Under the pieces are notes generated by a model. The model had not been told where the DNA came from. It saw only the letters and a list, made by a program, of their open reading frames with translations, and made no database searches. A stretch of DNA of 64,000 nt. It comes from Hymenolepis diminuta (Eukaryota > Platyhelminthes > Cestoda > Cyclophyllidea > Hymenolepididae). Shown here piece after piece: positions 1 through 12,029 of the stretch (position 1 is its first letter; each line of letters opens with the position of its first letter). The stretch spans positions 5,368,649-5,432,648 of the forward strand of contig CAADRB010000001.1 of the NCBI GenBank assembly GCA_900708905.1, in the 5' to 3' direction. Both the position numbers and the translations under genes were made by a program.

Positions 1-330
1 AAGGTTCTACAATTTAATACCGGCGGTTTAAAACTGCAGGCGAATATTCATGAACAATTCGAAATACAGACTAATATCCTCTCCTCATGAGCATTTTATA
101 TATGAAAACGACTGACCATTAAATAATTCGATTTATATAATATAATATTTCTTGTTTATCAGTACTTTTCTGCTTATTTGGAATCATAATAAAGCCAGCC
201 TATTCGACTGCAAATACCTACGGAGTTAGGACTTCCAAATGATGCTCAGTTTGCCAAATATGATTCGTCCAGAGTAAAATAATTTGGAATTTTATTCAAA
301 TAATTGTAAATGCCCACATAAAATCTGAAA
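1..330. other. AT-rich sequence, no gene seen
   Basis: I see no open frame, repeat relationship or RNA-like structure here. It borders a weak gag-like remnant that starts near position 337. Confidence 0.5.
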
Positions 331-336
331 TTTATT

Positions 337-579
337 TTGCCTCATGTGCTTCATATAAATGATAAAAATATACTATTTTCTGCTTATGACACACTAAAAT
401 GTAAATTAATCAAAGAGGCGTCATCAAGCTCCACCTATTGCGGACATGAACTTACCCGGAAACCCCGGAATCTGATCATGATAAATACTTTTGTATCATT
501 TAGATATCACACTCCAGGTTACATCTCTTCTAAGGAAGTGAACACCCCAATGCTTCCACAATTCAATAAAAGCTTTTAA
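337..579 (+). pseudogene. Possible Ty3/Gypsy gag remnant
   Basis: An 80-codon open stretch without a convincing start codon. Around residues 15-30 it reads FSAYDTLKCKLIKEASSSS, which resembles the conserved block of CsRn1-like and related Gypsy gag proteins where a PYDxLKxxLI motif follows the capsid-like helices. The sequence after it does not resemble the rest of such gags and no zinc knuckle follows, so at most a fragment of capsid is present. No protease or reverse transcriptase is recognisable in the next 3 kb. The match rests on one short motif and could be chance. Confidence 0.25.
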
Positions 580-3500
580 TGGGTTTATGCGTTGCCATAG
601 GTAATGATTTTGTGTTATTATAAGAAATATTAAATTTAACTTAGGGTTGTTTTAATTTAGTGATCTACAAACATGAAACTTATTTTAAATATTTTCATAA
701 ATATATAAATTAATGAATAGGCTGTGAATAATATTACCAAAATATAAAAACATTTGAGGTATAAAAGTTTCCTATTCAAAGCTTCAGTGTTTTTTAACTT
801 AGCAAATTTCAATATCAAGGCCATATTAACTTTTTGATATTCATAAAATTTGATCTGGTTATTTTGTTACCTTGGGTATCCGTCATTGAAGTCAATCACA
901 ATAAATAGCAAATGTCGTTAAACAATTGTTCCCTAGGCTAGTTCAATTTAAATCTTATCACATTTTCGAATAAAATTGCAAAATTTTAATTTTTTTTATT
1001 ATTAAAACCTACGGAGGTGCAAAATATTTATCAGTTAAACAACCTTTATTAAAAATACCTTATATTGGTACCAAATGGATAGTAATTGAACCATTGTAAA
1101 CCTTGACTATTAAAAAGCGTATCTGACAGGGTTTAACAACCCTCTGAATGGATATCAAAAAATGATTTCGATCAATAAATAGGGAACAAATAATGAAATT
1201 TGAATATTTAAACATAGAGAACGAAAGAGACTATACCCAAAGTTCAATAAAAGCGTACAATCGTAATATAGAAATCAAATTTTTAAAACGACTGTTGATC
1301 CGATATTAATTTCTAATTCTACTTAACCCCCTTTTCAGTATCGATATTCGAATCCTCAACTTTTCCACGTGTTCAAAGGAAAATTTTTATTGCTGTGTCA
1401 CTGCTAAAAATCAAACTAGTACAAAAACGAGGCTGTTGTTTTATACCGTCGACAAAGTGTCCATCCACCTAATATTTACACTTAACGTCTGTGGAATTGT
1501 AATGACTTGGGCGCATAGCTCAAAGAAGTTAATTTGACATTAAATCTCTTTTTATTGTTTTATAAAAGCCTGAAAAAATGCTTTAGATCTTTCAAAAAAT
1601 TATGAGTAACAAGCTGACACAAATTTCAAATATTTGTTACGTGGCATAAATCGTATTCTCATAATCAAACTATAAACAAAAGAATAAAACATTGTATTTT
1701 ATTTTTATTTTAAAGCATTTATTTGATTCAGAACCAAACAGTTCATGCAAATTAGAGACTAGAGGCTTTTTTCATTTCTACAATATTTATTAATATTTTA
1801 TTTAGGTACTGGTGGAAAGTTAAAGGAAGAGGATCAAGCGGAAGTAAAAAAATACACGAGGTCAAAATATTAAAGGAGTCACATAAAAATAAACATTGCT
1901 TTTTCGTTTTTATACCTTTAAGGCTTAGTTAAGGTCAAACGCTGCGTATTATAATGTCCCATTGGTAGAATTTTGGGATTTTTCCCCTATTTTAGTGTGA
2001 ATACGCGCTTGAGGAGTCCAGAGTTTATTGGTCAGAAATAATTTTTTCTAATAGCCAAGATACTAATCGATGATAAGAGTTAACATAATTTCTAAAATAA
2101 TTTGCATTTTTGAAAATTATAATTCAAAACTACAGTAGATGTGTAGTTGCTGCGGATTAATTACACTGCAACATTTGAAAAGTTGTAACAGGCAAACAAA
2201 ACGGCCTTTAATAACCGAATCTTTTATTAAAATTGTTGACCGAATTCATTATTTAATTATCTATGACATGTGTCACGCCCTGTCTATTTTTATGTGACCA
2301 AATAGAAATTTCATGGAACATTAAGTTTAATGAAGCATTCCAGTAGTTTTATTATGGGGTTACTAAGTTTTCAACATTTACTTTTAATTCCAAATTTATC
2401 GAATGAAAAAAATTTGAAACTTTTGTTATGCCAAGGAGATAGGGACTTCATACCATAACGTATTGCTAAATATTCAGAATGCTCTCTATTAAATCGCATC
2501 TTAGTACGGTGATAAGTCCCAATTGTTTGGGCTGACTAAAAGACATAAATGAGGACGTTAGCATAAAGGCTCACCGAGAGAGTTTTCGAAGTCGAGAGGG
2601 TTGGTTTCTGATAGCCGAAAAGAATATCCGTTTGGATTATTACCACTAAAGCTTGAGTGAAAGACAGCGGATTTTGCTATTTTCAAGTCTTTTTGGGTCG
2701 TATCCACCCCTTAGTGTCTTGATTATTAAAAGAAAAATATCATATAAGGAAGATGAAAATCATTAAATTAACCTAAATCCACAATAATCCTAAAGTTTGA
2801 ATATTGACTATTAGAGCATGAAGTGAAAGAAAATGCCCAGGATTCAGAAAGCTTTGTCTTCTCTGCTACTCAGATTTCATTTTGGACTGCTTCACTGTGT
2901 TTTGTGCTCAAATATTTTTTTTCATAATGGAATACGGTACTTTTTGCCTAGTCAGGAGTAGTAAGTTTAATTAAACTGAGATTAAACTTCATTAAATCGA
3001 TAAGGTGAATACTGAAGAGGGAAATTTTGAAGCCTTCAGTCTGACAAAGGAAGCATCTATCAATGAGATTTTATCTACTGAAAAATGGGCTTAAACAAAT
3101 TCTGACTTATTCTTTCTCCATTTAGGTCAATATATGTAAATGCTTCTTTTTCTAAACTGCAGTAAATGCTAGTTAAATCCGAAGGAGCACATATTCTTAG
3201 CGAGGCATTTTTTCATTTAAAGCGCTCAGGTTTGATTACGTATGAAAACAGTTAAAAGAAAGTATGAAAGCCAACAAATTGAGATAAGTGGATAACAATG
3301 CTTGTTTCATAAGTTTTAATATAGACAAAAAATTATAGTTAGCATGCAATATTTACAGTTTGTTGAAAATTGCCTGAAAATGAGCTTTCATTGTCATACC
3401 ATTATGAGTTTTCTAAAATACTTCAGAGCAGTATTATAATCGCATGATATAATTTTTAAGAAAGCACCGCAGGATTTTGTCTGATTGGATGTTAAATTGT

Positions 3501-4190
3501 AGTATATCAACAAAATCGCTCCTTTTCAGGAAAACTGTAAGGCCACAAAACTAATAGACTGAGCATATATTTCTCTTGCATAACAGATGAGCAAAAAATA
3601 CTAGAATATTACTAATTGAATTTAAAATTGTCTGCCTCGTTGAGACTTTATTGAAAAGAAAGCAAAAAATGACGCTAGAGAGGCATATGGTGGATAAAAA
3701 TCACCGTTTGTTTAAAATATACGCAGTTCTATGGTTGTGTTTGTTATTGTAAGGTCTGAAATATGATGGATTCTGCTACGCAGTAAAGATTTATAAATGT
3801 TTAGATAAAAATTTTGATAGACTTAGGGAGACCTATTTATTATAACAATTTAACAAAATATTGCTGTCTGTCAAAATAAATTTTTTTCTTTTTTTTGATT
3901 TCTCCAATTCTATAGAGGTAAAAAATATATTATTTAAATTTTTAAATTAAAATAACAAATGAATATATGTCTCAGAGATTTTGATTTTAGTGCGAAAGAT
4001 ATGGGACGATTAAAAGAAATTAAATATCCATTAAAATACCGTCAAGAACTCAAAAAATAATGCAATTCTGTATCCGATTATCTATATTTGATACAAAATA
4101 AAGAATGTCTTTGTGTTAGTAAGAAGGGAAAGGCATCAGAAATCATGAAATCAGGTCGGTACTTTTGAAAAAAACAGTGCTCTCCCCTGA
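580..4190. other. AT-rich intergenic or intronic sequence
   Basis: Both strands are densely interrupted by stop codons. I see no splice-bounded open stretch of convincing composition and no copy of the repeat families found elsewhere in the window. Confidence 0.5.
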
Positions 4191-4329
4191 ATTTACCAGC
4201 TATGTACTCTCGTATCCTTATTTACCCTTTGAGCACTTAGATACAGATTTGTGTTCAATCCATTTCTATTTCCGCTGTTACCCTGACTGATGAACCCAGT
4301 GAGTGTATTTTAACACCCTTCTAGTCATC

Positions 4330-4505
4330 CCTAAATCGATGAACCCATACGAGTTTGCATTTCATAATTAATAATAATTAGTTCCAAAACAGACGTCTTA
4401 GGTACAACTCTCCGTTCTTATTATACCCACTAGATCTGCATACTGTAGCGACCAAATCTACTCAATACATGAGTCTTTAGCATTTACCAAATCGCATTTT
4501 AGGTC
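4330..4505. repeat. SINE-like repeat copy, related to the 11.9 kb copy
   Basis: Positions 4,417-4,440 (TTATTATACCCACTAGATCT followed by GCA) match 11,933-11,955 at most positions, and the following 50 bases keep a weaker match, including an ATGAG(T/C) plus TTAG/TTAA stretch. The tRNA-like promoter boxes are better preserved in the 11.9 kb copy. This one is probably an older or truncated member. Its ends are not defined. Confidence 0.35.
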
Positions 4506-5689
4506 CTCAAGACGTCTGTTGAAACTAAGCGAGACATTTCTAAACCGATGTGAATTGTAACAGGAAACTAGAGGGAGTGAAACTTTTGCTATGGTAGACT
4601 GATCAATTAATTTGTCATTGAAGGCAACTTACGTTATAAACTTACTTTTAACAATCAATGGGGGGTTAGTAAAGTTAAGTTAGTTGTCACATTACCGCTC
4701 ACCTTGAGTGCGCTGCAGTGCGTTGGTGCTATATTAAATGTATCCCGACTGATCCTGCCTAACTGGTCTTGACTATAAATGAATAAAATTAAATCATGGC
4801 AGCTAAACTAATCAGGAAATAAATTAACCATTTACATAGCTATTTATATTGGTGGATACAATCTCACCCGTGAGCCCGGAGTCTAATGATGAGACTGAAA
4901 AATAGAATATCACAAAGTCAACACTTCCTTTCATGAGAACATTGAAATTAATGCTCCCGAATTCAAGAGTGAGACTTGTGATGTCCTAACTTCATTACCC
5001 CCCTCCCTATTTCATACTCTATTAAACCTTGTTATTCCCTTATTCATATTCTTTTAATGATTAGAGCTTGCAAAAGTTTTTGCTTTGTCCTAGGCAATAG
5101 TAATAATAATCACATTAAAAAATATAGAATTATCTATGTTCAATTTTGGGAAAAAAATTAATACCGCATGCAATTTGGGTCAGATGAGTCACAATATAAT
5201 TAAAATTTCTCATACAAATTGAACTTTCATCAAATAGCCAAACCATTAATGACTTATTTCATGAGATAAAAGATCTAAATAATAATCACCATTCTTGTAA
5301 CTTCGTTTCCAATCCAAATTTGACCAAATTTTACGATGAAATTTAAATTCTTACGCCAAAATTATCCCAAGACTCCGAAAAGAGATTTTAATTAACGGAT
5401 CTGATCTGGATCAGTTTGTTCTTTGCGACAGTTTCCTTTAATTTTGGAGTTAAAACCCTTTATTAATTCAAACCGCGATAGGAATCAGACAAATTTGAAA
5501 TAAAAGCAGGTGGACTCAAAGTTCCTTTTTTGAAAAGCCAGTACCTATATTGTTGCGACACTTGAATTAAATAACATTGTAACCTACGTCTTTTTCGGAA
5601 TTATATTATTACATTTCTATTACCCATAGTAATATAAAATAATTATAATTTTTATTTGCAGGAAATAACTGACATCAGATAGTAGTAAT

Positions 5690-6045
5690 TCTGTCAAACG
5701 ATATAGGGAAGGAGAACAAAAAGATGCAGAGAGCAACGTCAAAGTATCAAAGAGTTGTACTTCATTCAATTTCTGGACTAGCTCACGTTTCAGAATTCAA
5801 TTTTCACAGCTCCTTCTCTGGATTGAGGCAGATGTTTGTCTGCGATGTTCAGTGTTTGTTAATCGGTATTATTTTTTAAGATCTGTTCTGTTGCCTCAAT
5901 TTTTCTGGCTTCCAATTGTTGGGAAGGCAAATGATCTTATATAATGTTTTACAGTTTACAGACTTAGTATAGCAAAGGTGAGATAGCTAAGGATTTTAAG
6001 TTACCAGAACTCCGTAAGTTGTATCAACTCAAGGTGAGCTCCTTT
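5690..6045 (+). repeat. Interspersed repeat A, copy 1
   Basis: This shares ordered blocks with copies near 34.1, 53.2 and 57.9 kb. The blocks are GAGAGCAACGTCAAAGTATC (near 34.1 kb GAGAGCTATGTCAAGGTATC), a TTCACAGCTCC block, a CTGGATTG(A/C)(G/A)GCA block, TGCCTACGATATTCA (here TGTCTGCGATGTTCA), then GGTGAGATAGCTAAGGATTT and a closing ACTCCGTAAGTTGTATCAAC. The last block runs into CTCAAG/GTGAGC, a good splice-donor consensus. The 3' part could encode a short peptide of the form EIAxDFKLxxLRKxYxLK. No homology to a known transposon class was recognised. The reading frame from 6,019 onward has no convincing start or composition and I do not call it a gene. Confidence 0.6.
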
Positions 6046-6399
6046 GGATTTATAATAAGATCGGGCATTATAGCAATGGGGGGAAAATCTTTTGGTAGCA
6101 AACACGCTTTTAATTTCTTTCAGTGGGACAACAAGAGAAACCTCAAAAAAGTAGAAATTAATAGCAGTAGTACAAATAACATATATGCTAACTTCAGTGC
6201 ATTTGACATAATGTTGGAAGAAATTTATCTAAATTTAATAATTTTTCACAGATTACTGCGTAAACTGCAGGAAACGGGTAAGGTTTCCCTCCTTATAGTT
6301 GCTAAAATTTTTCAAATTTTTAAATTTTTTGTATCCTGTCCTAAATCTCTAATCCAGAATATGCCCAAAATGATCCATCTTCTACTTCTGAGTTACTAA

Positions 6400-9180
6400 A
6401 ACTTTTGCATATACACATCACGATAGATCAGTCCCATTTTAACAACAGAGTAAACCTAATCGACCCCTCTTCCGACCGCTTACTTTGGACACATTAAATC
6501 CGGTGATATGTCAATTCAGGGACAGGGTCTTACTTTCTCAAATGTTACGAATAACGGCTTAGTACTGTGAGTATCTCGGTTAGCATAAAAGGGTACCGAC
6601 CGTGAATAGAGTCAGAAATGATAAGAATAATTTTCAAAATATTGAATATTTCTCTTGTAGGTGAAGTCGACTCATATGCATGGAAGAGACCACAAAACGT
6701 CCACCTCGGACATTTTCTACAATCATACAAGTTTGATTAAACGTCCTTAACTTAAAAGCACATGCACAGTAGAGGGTAGTTGTGATGCGTCATGTGTGAC
6801 TATCTCCGCTGACCATAAGTTAAGCAGAATTTTGTAGTATCTACAACATAAAAGTGAGATTATATCTATTAATATTGTATGCAATTATGTTTCATCACTT
6901 TTGTAGATGTTCAAATAAATAAAAAGGAGAAAGGAAATGAGTCTTTACCAAAGCTGAAAAACTGGAATAGGCAGTGGATAAGGTTGTTCTTTACGCTTAA
7001 CGGTGTCAAAGCTTAGAAACCTAATCCGGACATAGCGGTACGTTGGTCTTTTATCTTCATTAGTTTCATCACCACCGCTACCATGCCAAGAGGAGCAGAA
7101 CTTAAAGAAAGAGAGAAGTCACAACGGTAGGGCAACTTTCATGCATAATTAAGTCACCGCTTGCAAAGGTGAAGCTTGGAGAGAAGTAGGGAAATGCATC
7201 CTTGTTTCCTTGTTTGAAAATATCTCAAATAAGAAAACTTTTCTAAAGTCAAATTTTTAAATGGAGCTTATAAATCTCGGAGTTTTAGTAACCTTTTATT
7301 CGTTGCTAAAACTCCAAGCATCTTATTTAATACGTAAAATACTGAATAATCTATATAATAGAAACAAGCTTTTGAATTCGAAGTGTAGGCTTATGTAAAT
7401 ATTCTCAGGTAATATCACTAATGCATTCTGTCAAGGAAATGACAGGTGCAGTGAATGAACTGTGCTAGATATGGCAACCACAAGTTAAAAAAACAATTGG
7501 AATATAAAAAATATGCAATGTTATATTTATCTTGAAAACTGTGGTCCTTGTGCTTATTTGTCAGGCCAGAAGTCAGGGATCGAATTTCATTGGTGCTCAT
7601 CCAAGATTGTGGAAGGCCTTTAAGTCCAAGAGATATGTTCGAGGACTTTTATTTCACCAGAGCGACCAAATAAAACCTTTCTTTTACCCAAGGCAATTAG
7701 ATTACTAGGGTAATTTAGTTCAGGTAATCTACTTTTAAAATAGGAATCCACTAAATCGAGATGATGTGATCAAACAAGATATCGAATCAACCAGTCAACA
7801 GGCTTAGAATATCAAGGACAAAATCTGACCTATGAACCCTGAAGTCAGATCAAGAAATCCTTACATCAGATATTATGCAGTATTCATATGGGAATATGGA
7901 AAAGTCAATCATCTAAAATTGGAACGGATTGGGGCTCTTAAACCTCTTTTTGCTAAATATCGCAGTTATTATTTCTTAAATCTCATCCTTTATTCAAATG
8001 TTTTCTCATGATAAAAATTTGCAAACGTCTTATCCACTGCCATAAGCATCGAAAGAGTAGAAAATTTGATAGTTTCCTTTGTGAATATCAAAATGACTGA
8101 ATTATGGTTTTAAGCATTGTTAATGCCTGCTGGCATGCAGACAATAAAAACTCTTCAGTTGGATTTCATCAGTCAAATACTTATCAAGGAGTTGGATAGG
8201 CAAGCATTCAATAAGTAACAACTTTAACTCAGCGACTTGTTTTACCAGTTATTTGTAATGATAATATAACTTACAGTTGAAATACTTGTTATTTTAACTT
8301 AACTTCACCATATCTGAATATCTAGCATCAAGTACTAGCACAATTTGCAGAGTAATATTTATTAATACACTTCGGTTGCTGTTCCCTTAGAGCTGAACCG
8401 TAATAGATCATTGATTTTTGCGCACATTCCAATAAAATTGAAATAAATTTTCTAAGGACCGCATTTCAATAATTTAAACAAACGTGCAATTTATAAATAG
8501 AATGTGTAAATGTTTTATCCAATTTTCTAGAGTTTTGACCCAATCGCCGACATTTAAAGTTTACGATTTTGTCCGAATTGGAATATTTAGAAAATCACAT
8601 ATCTCATTTTTTGCATATTAAATCACTTGTCCGTGGAAATTCTGCAAATTGCACTTGACAGATCTCATATAAACATTTAATTAGGTTGTCATGAATGAAA
8701 AGTAAATAAACTTTATTTTGCAACCTTTGGGGAGAAAAACACACTCCTCACCAGGAAGCTGTTTTTTGAGTTTAAATATCAACACAAGTATACTGATAAA
8801 AATGAATAAGCCTGAGGGTGAATAATTAAAAATGATTACCTTGGAAACTATAGCCCATGGAAATTTGATTAAATAGTCCTGGTTTAATGGTATGATTTAT
8901 ACAAAAATGTATGAGAGTCAGTTTTTGAAATAAAGATAATTAGAACGCCTATGATTCAAAAACTTCATTCTTGGTTAACCGCTCTCTAAAGATCTTGGTG
9001 ACAAAAGGTTATGAATAAATTCTCTAGCAATATATTTCAAATAAATAATTAAATATATATTGATATATGACAAGGTAAATATACCGAGGTTCATATTCTT
9101 TCGCTCTCATATTCTTCCCATTAAATGAGCTCATGGCTGGAAGCATGTAAAAAGAATCAAAGCAGCATACTCAACCTATT
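6400..9180. other. AT-rich sequence, no gene seen
   Basis: Short open stretches on the minus strand (6,545-6,730 and 7,418-7,600) have neither recognisable motifs nor clear splice boundaries. I see no repeat shared with the rest of the window. Confidence 0.45.
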
Positions 9181-9224
9181 ACTTAAATTAACAGTTCAGG
9201 AGGGTCTGAAGATTGAGAATTTGA

Positions 9225-9400
9225 TCGCATACCTATGTCCAAACTGAGCTTTGAAACATTCAGGGATTAAAATGTGAATTAGAATTGATAGATCGATCCT
9301 CTTAGAACTCAAATATTTAACGACTCTTGATATCCCGCCTTCATAGTGCACTCGTATTTAAATCCCTGTTCCCGTTTTATCCCTTCTTGAATTATTTACT
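9225..9400 (+). repeat. Interspersed repeat R1, copy 1
   Basis: It shares AAACTGAG(C/T)TTTGAAACATTCAG, then a GAATTGxxxxGATC block and a TCCCG-xx-TTCATAGT block, in the same order and at similar spacing with 50,130-50,265. The word TTTGAAACATTCAG lies at 9,250-9,263. The class is unknown. The orientation given only means the same direction as the second copy. Confidence 0.45.
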
Positions 9401-9582
9401 TATTTTATATATTTAGATGCTTCCTCTGAAAAAAACTTTTGGAAGATCATTGTAACTTCATGGATAACGTTAATTAATATCAATAAAGTAGAATAAGGTA
9501 TTGTGGCATCCGGACTATCATTGTCGAGCCACATAAAACTCTCCATGAAACACGGCGACTTGAGTATGTTTGGCTTGCATAC

Positions 9583-9826
9583 CTAATTAACATAATTTAA
9601 AAGTTTGTGAACAGCAATAGACACGTCCTCTCGGGCGTTTTCTGGGGTTTTGTACGTAGTTCTCAGTAAGTTACAGATATTATCCTGACGATCGGTACAT
9701 TTAATATATCTAATGGCATAATTTACCATCCTGTTGACTAAACGGTTAATCGAAGTTATCAAAGACATTATAAAATAAGAATTTGAAGTTCGGAGAGAAT
9801 ACATTGGATCTCTAAGAGTAAAAATC
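9583..9826 (-). other. Open stretch with a good splice acceptor, unassigned
   Basis: On the minus strand a pyrimidine-rich tract ending TTTCTTCCCAG is followed by about 81 open codons ending in a TAA-type stop at about 9,583. The peptide is not low-complexity (for example NAREDVSIAVHKLLNYVN near its end), and its phase would match the donor of the innexin exon 0.7 kb upstream. However, it lacks the conserved PIQCW segment and the YCW segment expected next in an innexin. I therefore do not assign it to that gene. It may be an exon of an unrecognised protein or simply chance. Confidence 0.2.
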
Positions 9827-10553
9827 TCTGGGAAGAAATACAGATAAATAGCGATATCCAAGCATATGATTCCCGTGAAATTCTATCCCACATCTAAAAA
9901 TTAATGTTATCTAAGAGTCTAAAATCTCAACATTTTTAAATACTCCATGCTCAAAAAATTAACTTTAATTATCAACGAAACTGAAATATAACCTTCTGCC
10001 ATCCCAATATTTATTGTCTTCTCGAGTGTTTCTAATGTTTCTAAATCAGTAGATGAAGTCCTCATATTACCAATAAAGTACAGTGTTTAAGTTTTTTCAT
10101 TTCCATTAAGTTTTACGTTTTGAAAAAAGGACAAAATTGATGTAGGTATCACTCAGGGTTGATTGAGGAGGAAAGTTAAAACACTGAGAGGAACAAGGAA
10201 TCTTAGTGAAGCGGAGCTGTCAAAATGCATCAGTGAACTGACAAATTTATCTTAAAACGAGGAGAAAATGTTCCAACTTTAACACTGAATATCATAATTT
10301 TGCATTCTGTTTAGCTCCTTTTGCGGTAAATAAAAAACGAATAGCTACTTAAGAAAGAATAGCTTAAGACTTAGTATTAATAAAGCCGCACTAAGTTTTA
10401 TCTTATTTGTGGCTATGTCATCTCGTTTGATGAAGTCAGTTAGCATGAATATACTTAAATACTAAGGGAAATGAAAACTTGTTGCAAATCAATTTTAATA
10501 TGTTTCTATACATTTGATCAATAATATATAATAAATATGAAAGAGCGACGTAC

Positions 10554-10710
10554 CAACATATTGTCGGATTCCAATAAGTCCAATAAAAAGGAAGAGCAGA
10601 ACACTTGTATATTGATAATTTAACCGATCAGCAAAATCATCATCGTATCTTTGACGAGTAGAACCAATGCGACCGAGTTTGGAAAGCTTCCAGATAAATG
10701 TCGCATCCAT
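10554..10710 (-). CDS. Innexin, first coding exon (partial gene)
   Basis: Innexins are four-pass membrane proteins that form invertebrate gap junctions. Reading the minus strand from an ATG at 10,710, the first 52 codons give a cytoplasmic N-terminus followed by the family hallmark RYDDDFADRLNYQYTSVLLF (residues 21-40), then a hydrophobic first transmembrane segment LFIGLIGIRQYVG. In innexins this QYVG is followed by the first extracellular loop (PIQCW...). Here the match stops exactly at G/GTACGT, a consensus splice donor at 10,553, giving a phase-1 intron. The reading frame beyond the donor is intronic and ends at a stop codon. The start codon fits the usual innexin N-terminal length. No acceptor-flanked exon carrying the YCW segment, TM2 or the later transmembrane segments was found downstream on the minus strand (lower coordinates), so the rest may lie beyond long introns or outside the window. 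The frame is intact and shows no decay. Confidence 0.88.
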
Positions 10711-11059
10711 AATTTGAGTGTGGACAATTAACTCTTCGCAGTTGTAGTCCTAATTTTTCTTCTTGTTAATTCTAATTAGCATGCATTGTCTGCGCAAAAA
10801 AGAATTAAGGAAAATTATGTCAGTATTCAACCCATAAGAACCCCAGACACAGTTTTTATGATCAAATCAACATCCATATATCTGTACGTGGAGTCCGACT
10901 ATACGTAACCTCATCTCTAAAAATTGAATCAGTCACAAATTGATCAAAGAAACAGACCTTGACTTCAATGTCTTGTGACAAGAGAAAAGTTTAGATTTCC
11001 TATCTATTGCAACATTTTCTCCTTGGTAGTGCTCCGATTACCATAAAAGGTATCCTGCG

Positions 11060-11204
11060 GATGAGAGGGTCTGGGAATTAAAATTAAAGCCTTTTTAAGC
11101 ATTTGAGACGCAGTGTCTATAGGTAATGAGGTTGCGCGGAGTAAATGGATATTTTTCTTCTTGAAATATGTGGCTGGGATGTCTAACCAACCGCTAAGCA
11201 CCAT
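11060..11204 (-). other. Possible coding exon, unassigned
   Basis: A minus-strand open stretch begins with ATG just after a good acceptor (CCCTCTTCTTTAG/ACATG). It runs MVLSGWLDIPATYF... to a possible donor TATG/GTAATC near 11,040-11,045. The frame is also open upstream of the ATG for 19 codons. The amino-acid mix is protein-like, but I recognise no domain. It lies about 300 bp upstream of the innexin ATG on the same strand, yet I see no acceptor in front of that ATG, so a joint transcript is not supported. It could also be a decayed transposon piece. Confidence 0.22.
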
Positions 11205-11924
11205 GTCTAAAGAAGAGGGTCTTAACGAATACGGCTTTTTCTTCGATGTTTTTGGCGACTAGCGTCAAACCATAATAATATTCCTTTATTTTACATTTTT
11301 CCGCTCCAAAACATGCTCATACATCAACTTATTATTTTTTTAAAGTTAATTACCCTTATTTGTTTAAATAAACTCATAAATTAAAAAAAAACATTCTAAA
11401 AACGCTGCTCCTGCTTATCTGGATTGCCCTAATGAGTCAAACAGAGGCGAAAAATTTTCTATTTAAATAAAATAAATAGTAATTTTTAGTTATAAATCGC
11501 TGTCTCAGCATCTTTTAAATTCTCCATTGCATTGAAAGGACTACAAACACATCCCAAGAAATAAAACCTGCTATTAATAGAATTTAATTCCTCTTACTCA
11601 TTACTTTTTAATGTAGATTTTCCTTACTGTTTAGAATATATTTATAAATCTACTACCCTAACCGTAAGAAAAGTGTAAATATTGGAACAATGCAATAAGT
11701 ACAAACAGGAATTTCATTGTAGCAAAATCACTATCATTTTCTGATAAAGCTAAGTGGATTTTATATGAAATGAAATAAACAAGATAACCAAAATTACACT
11801 TTGAAAACTGACATTTAAAAACTCCTAAGCCCATTTAGGAAGGCGTTTTTTAATATCATGAGTAGAAAGCACTATGATTAGGAACTCAAATTCTGCTACG
11901 CCTGTGCTACGGGAATGTAACTCG

Positions 11925-12025
11925 TGCGATTGTTTATTCTACCCATTAGATTTGCACCGACGAGCATCGAACTTTGGATCGAGGATTTCCTTATGAGCAC
12001 CTTAATCTCCTCACCCCCGGCCCAC
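11925..12025 (-). repeat. tRNA-derived SINE-like element
   Basis: On the minus strand this region reads like a Leu/Ser-type tRNA. A GGTGAGGAGATTAAGGTGCT block resembles the A-box region (consensus TGGCnnAGTGG then TTAAGGCGCT). About 40 bases on, AAGTTCGATGCTCG resembles the B box and T loop (GGTTCGAnTCC); it is the complement of 11,961-11,975. The stems are too mismatched for a functional tRNA. Together with the related block at 4.4 kb this suggests a RNA polymerase III-driven SINE family rather than a tRNA gene. Confidence 0.45.
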
Positions 12026-12029
12026 AATA

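Noticed and set aside
6019..6399. 126-codon open stretch as a protein-coding gene
   Set aside because: It starts inside repeat A, begins with a non-ATG codon, and has A/T-driven composition and no motif.
9583..9861. Second innexin exon downstream of 10,554
   Set aside because: The acceptor and phase fit, but the peptide lacks the PIQCW and YCW segments and shows no convincing alignment to innexins.
11925..12025. Functional tRNA gene
   Set aside because: The boxes are recognisable, but the acceptor and anticodon stems cannot be paired convincingly.
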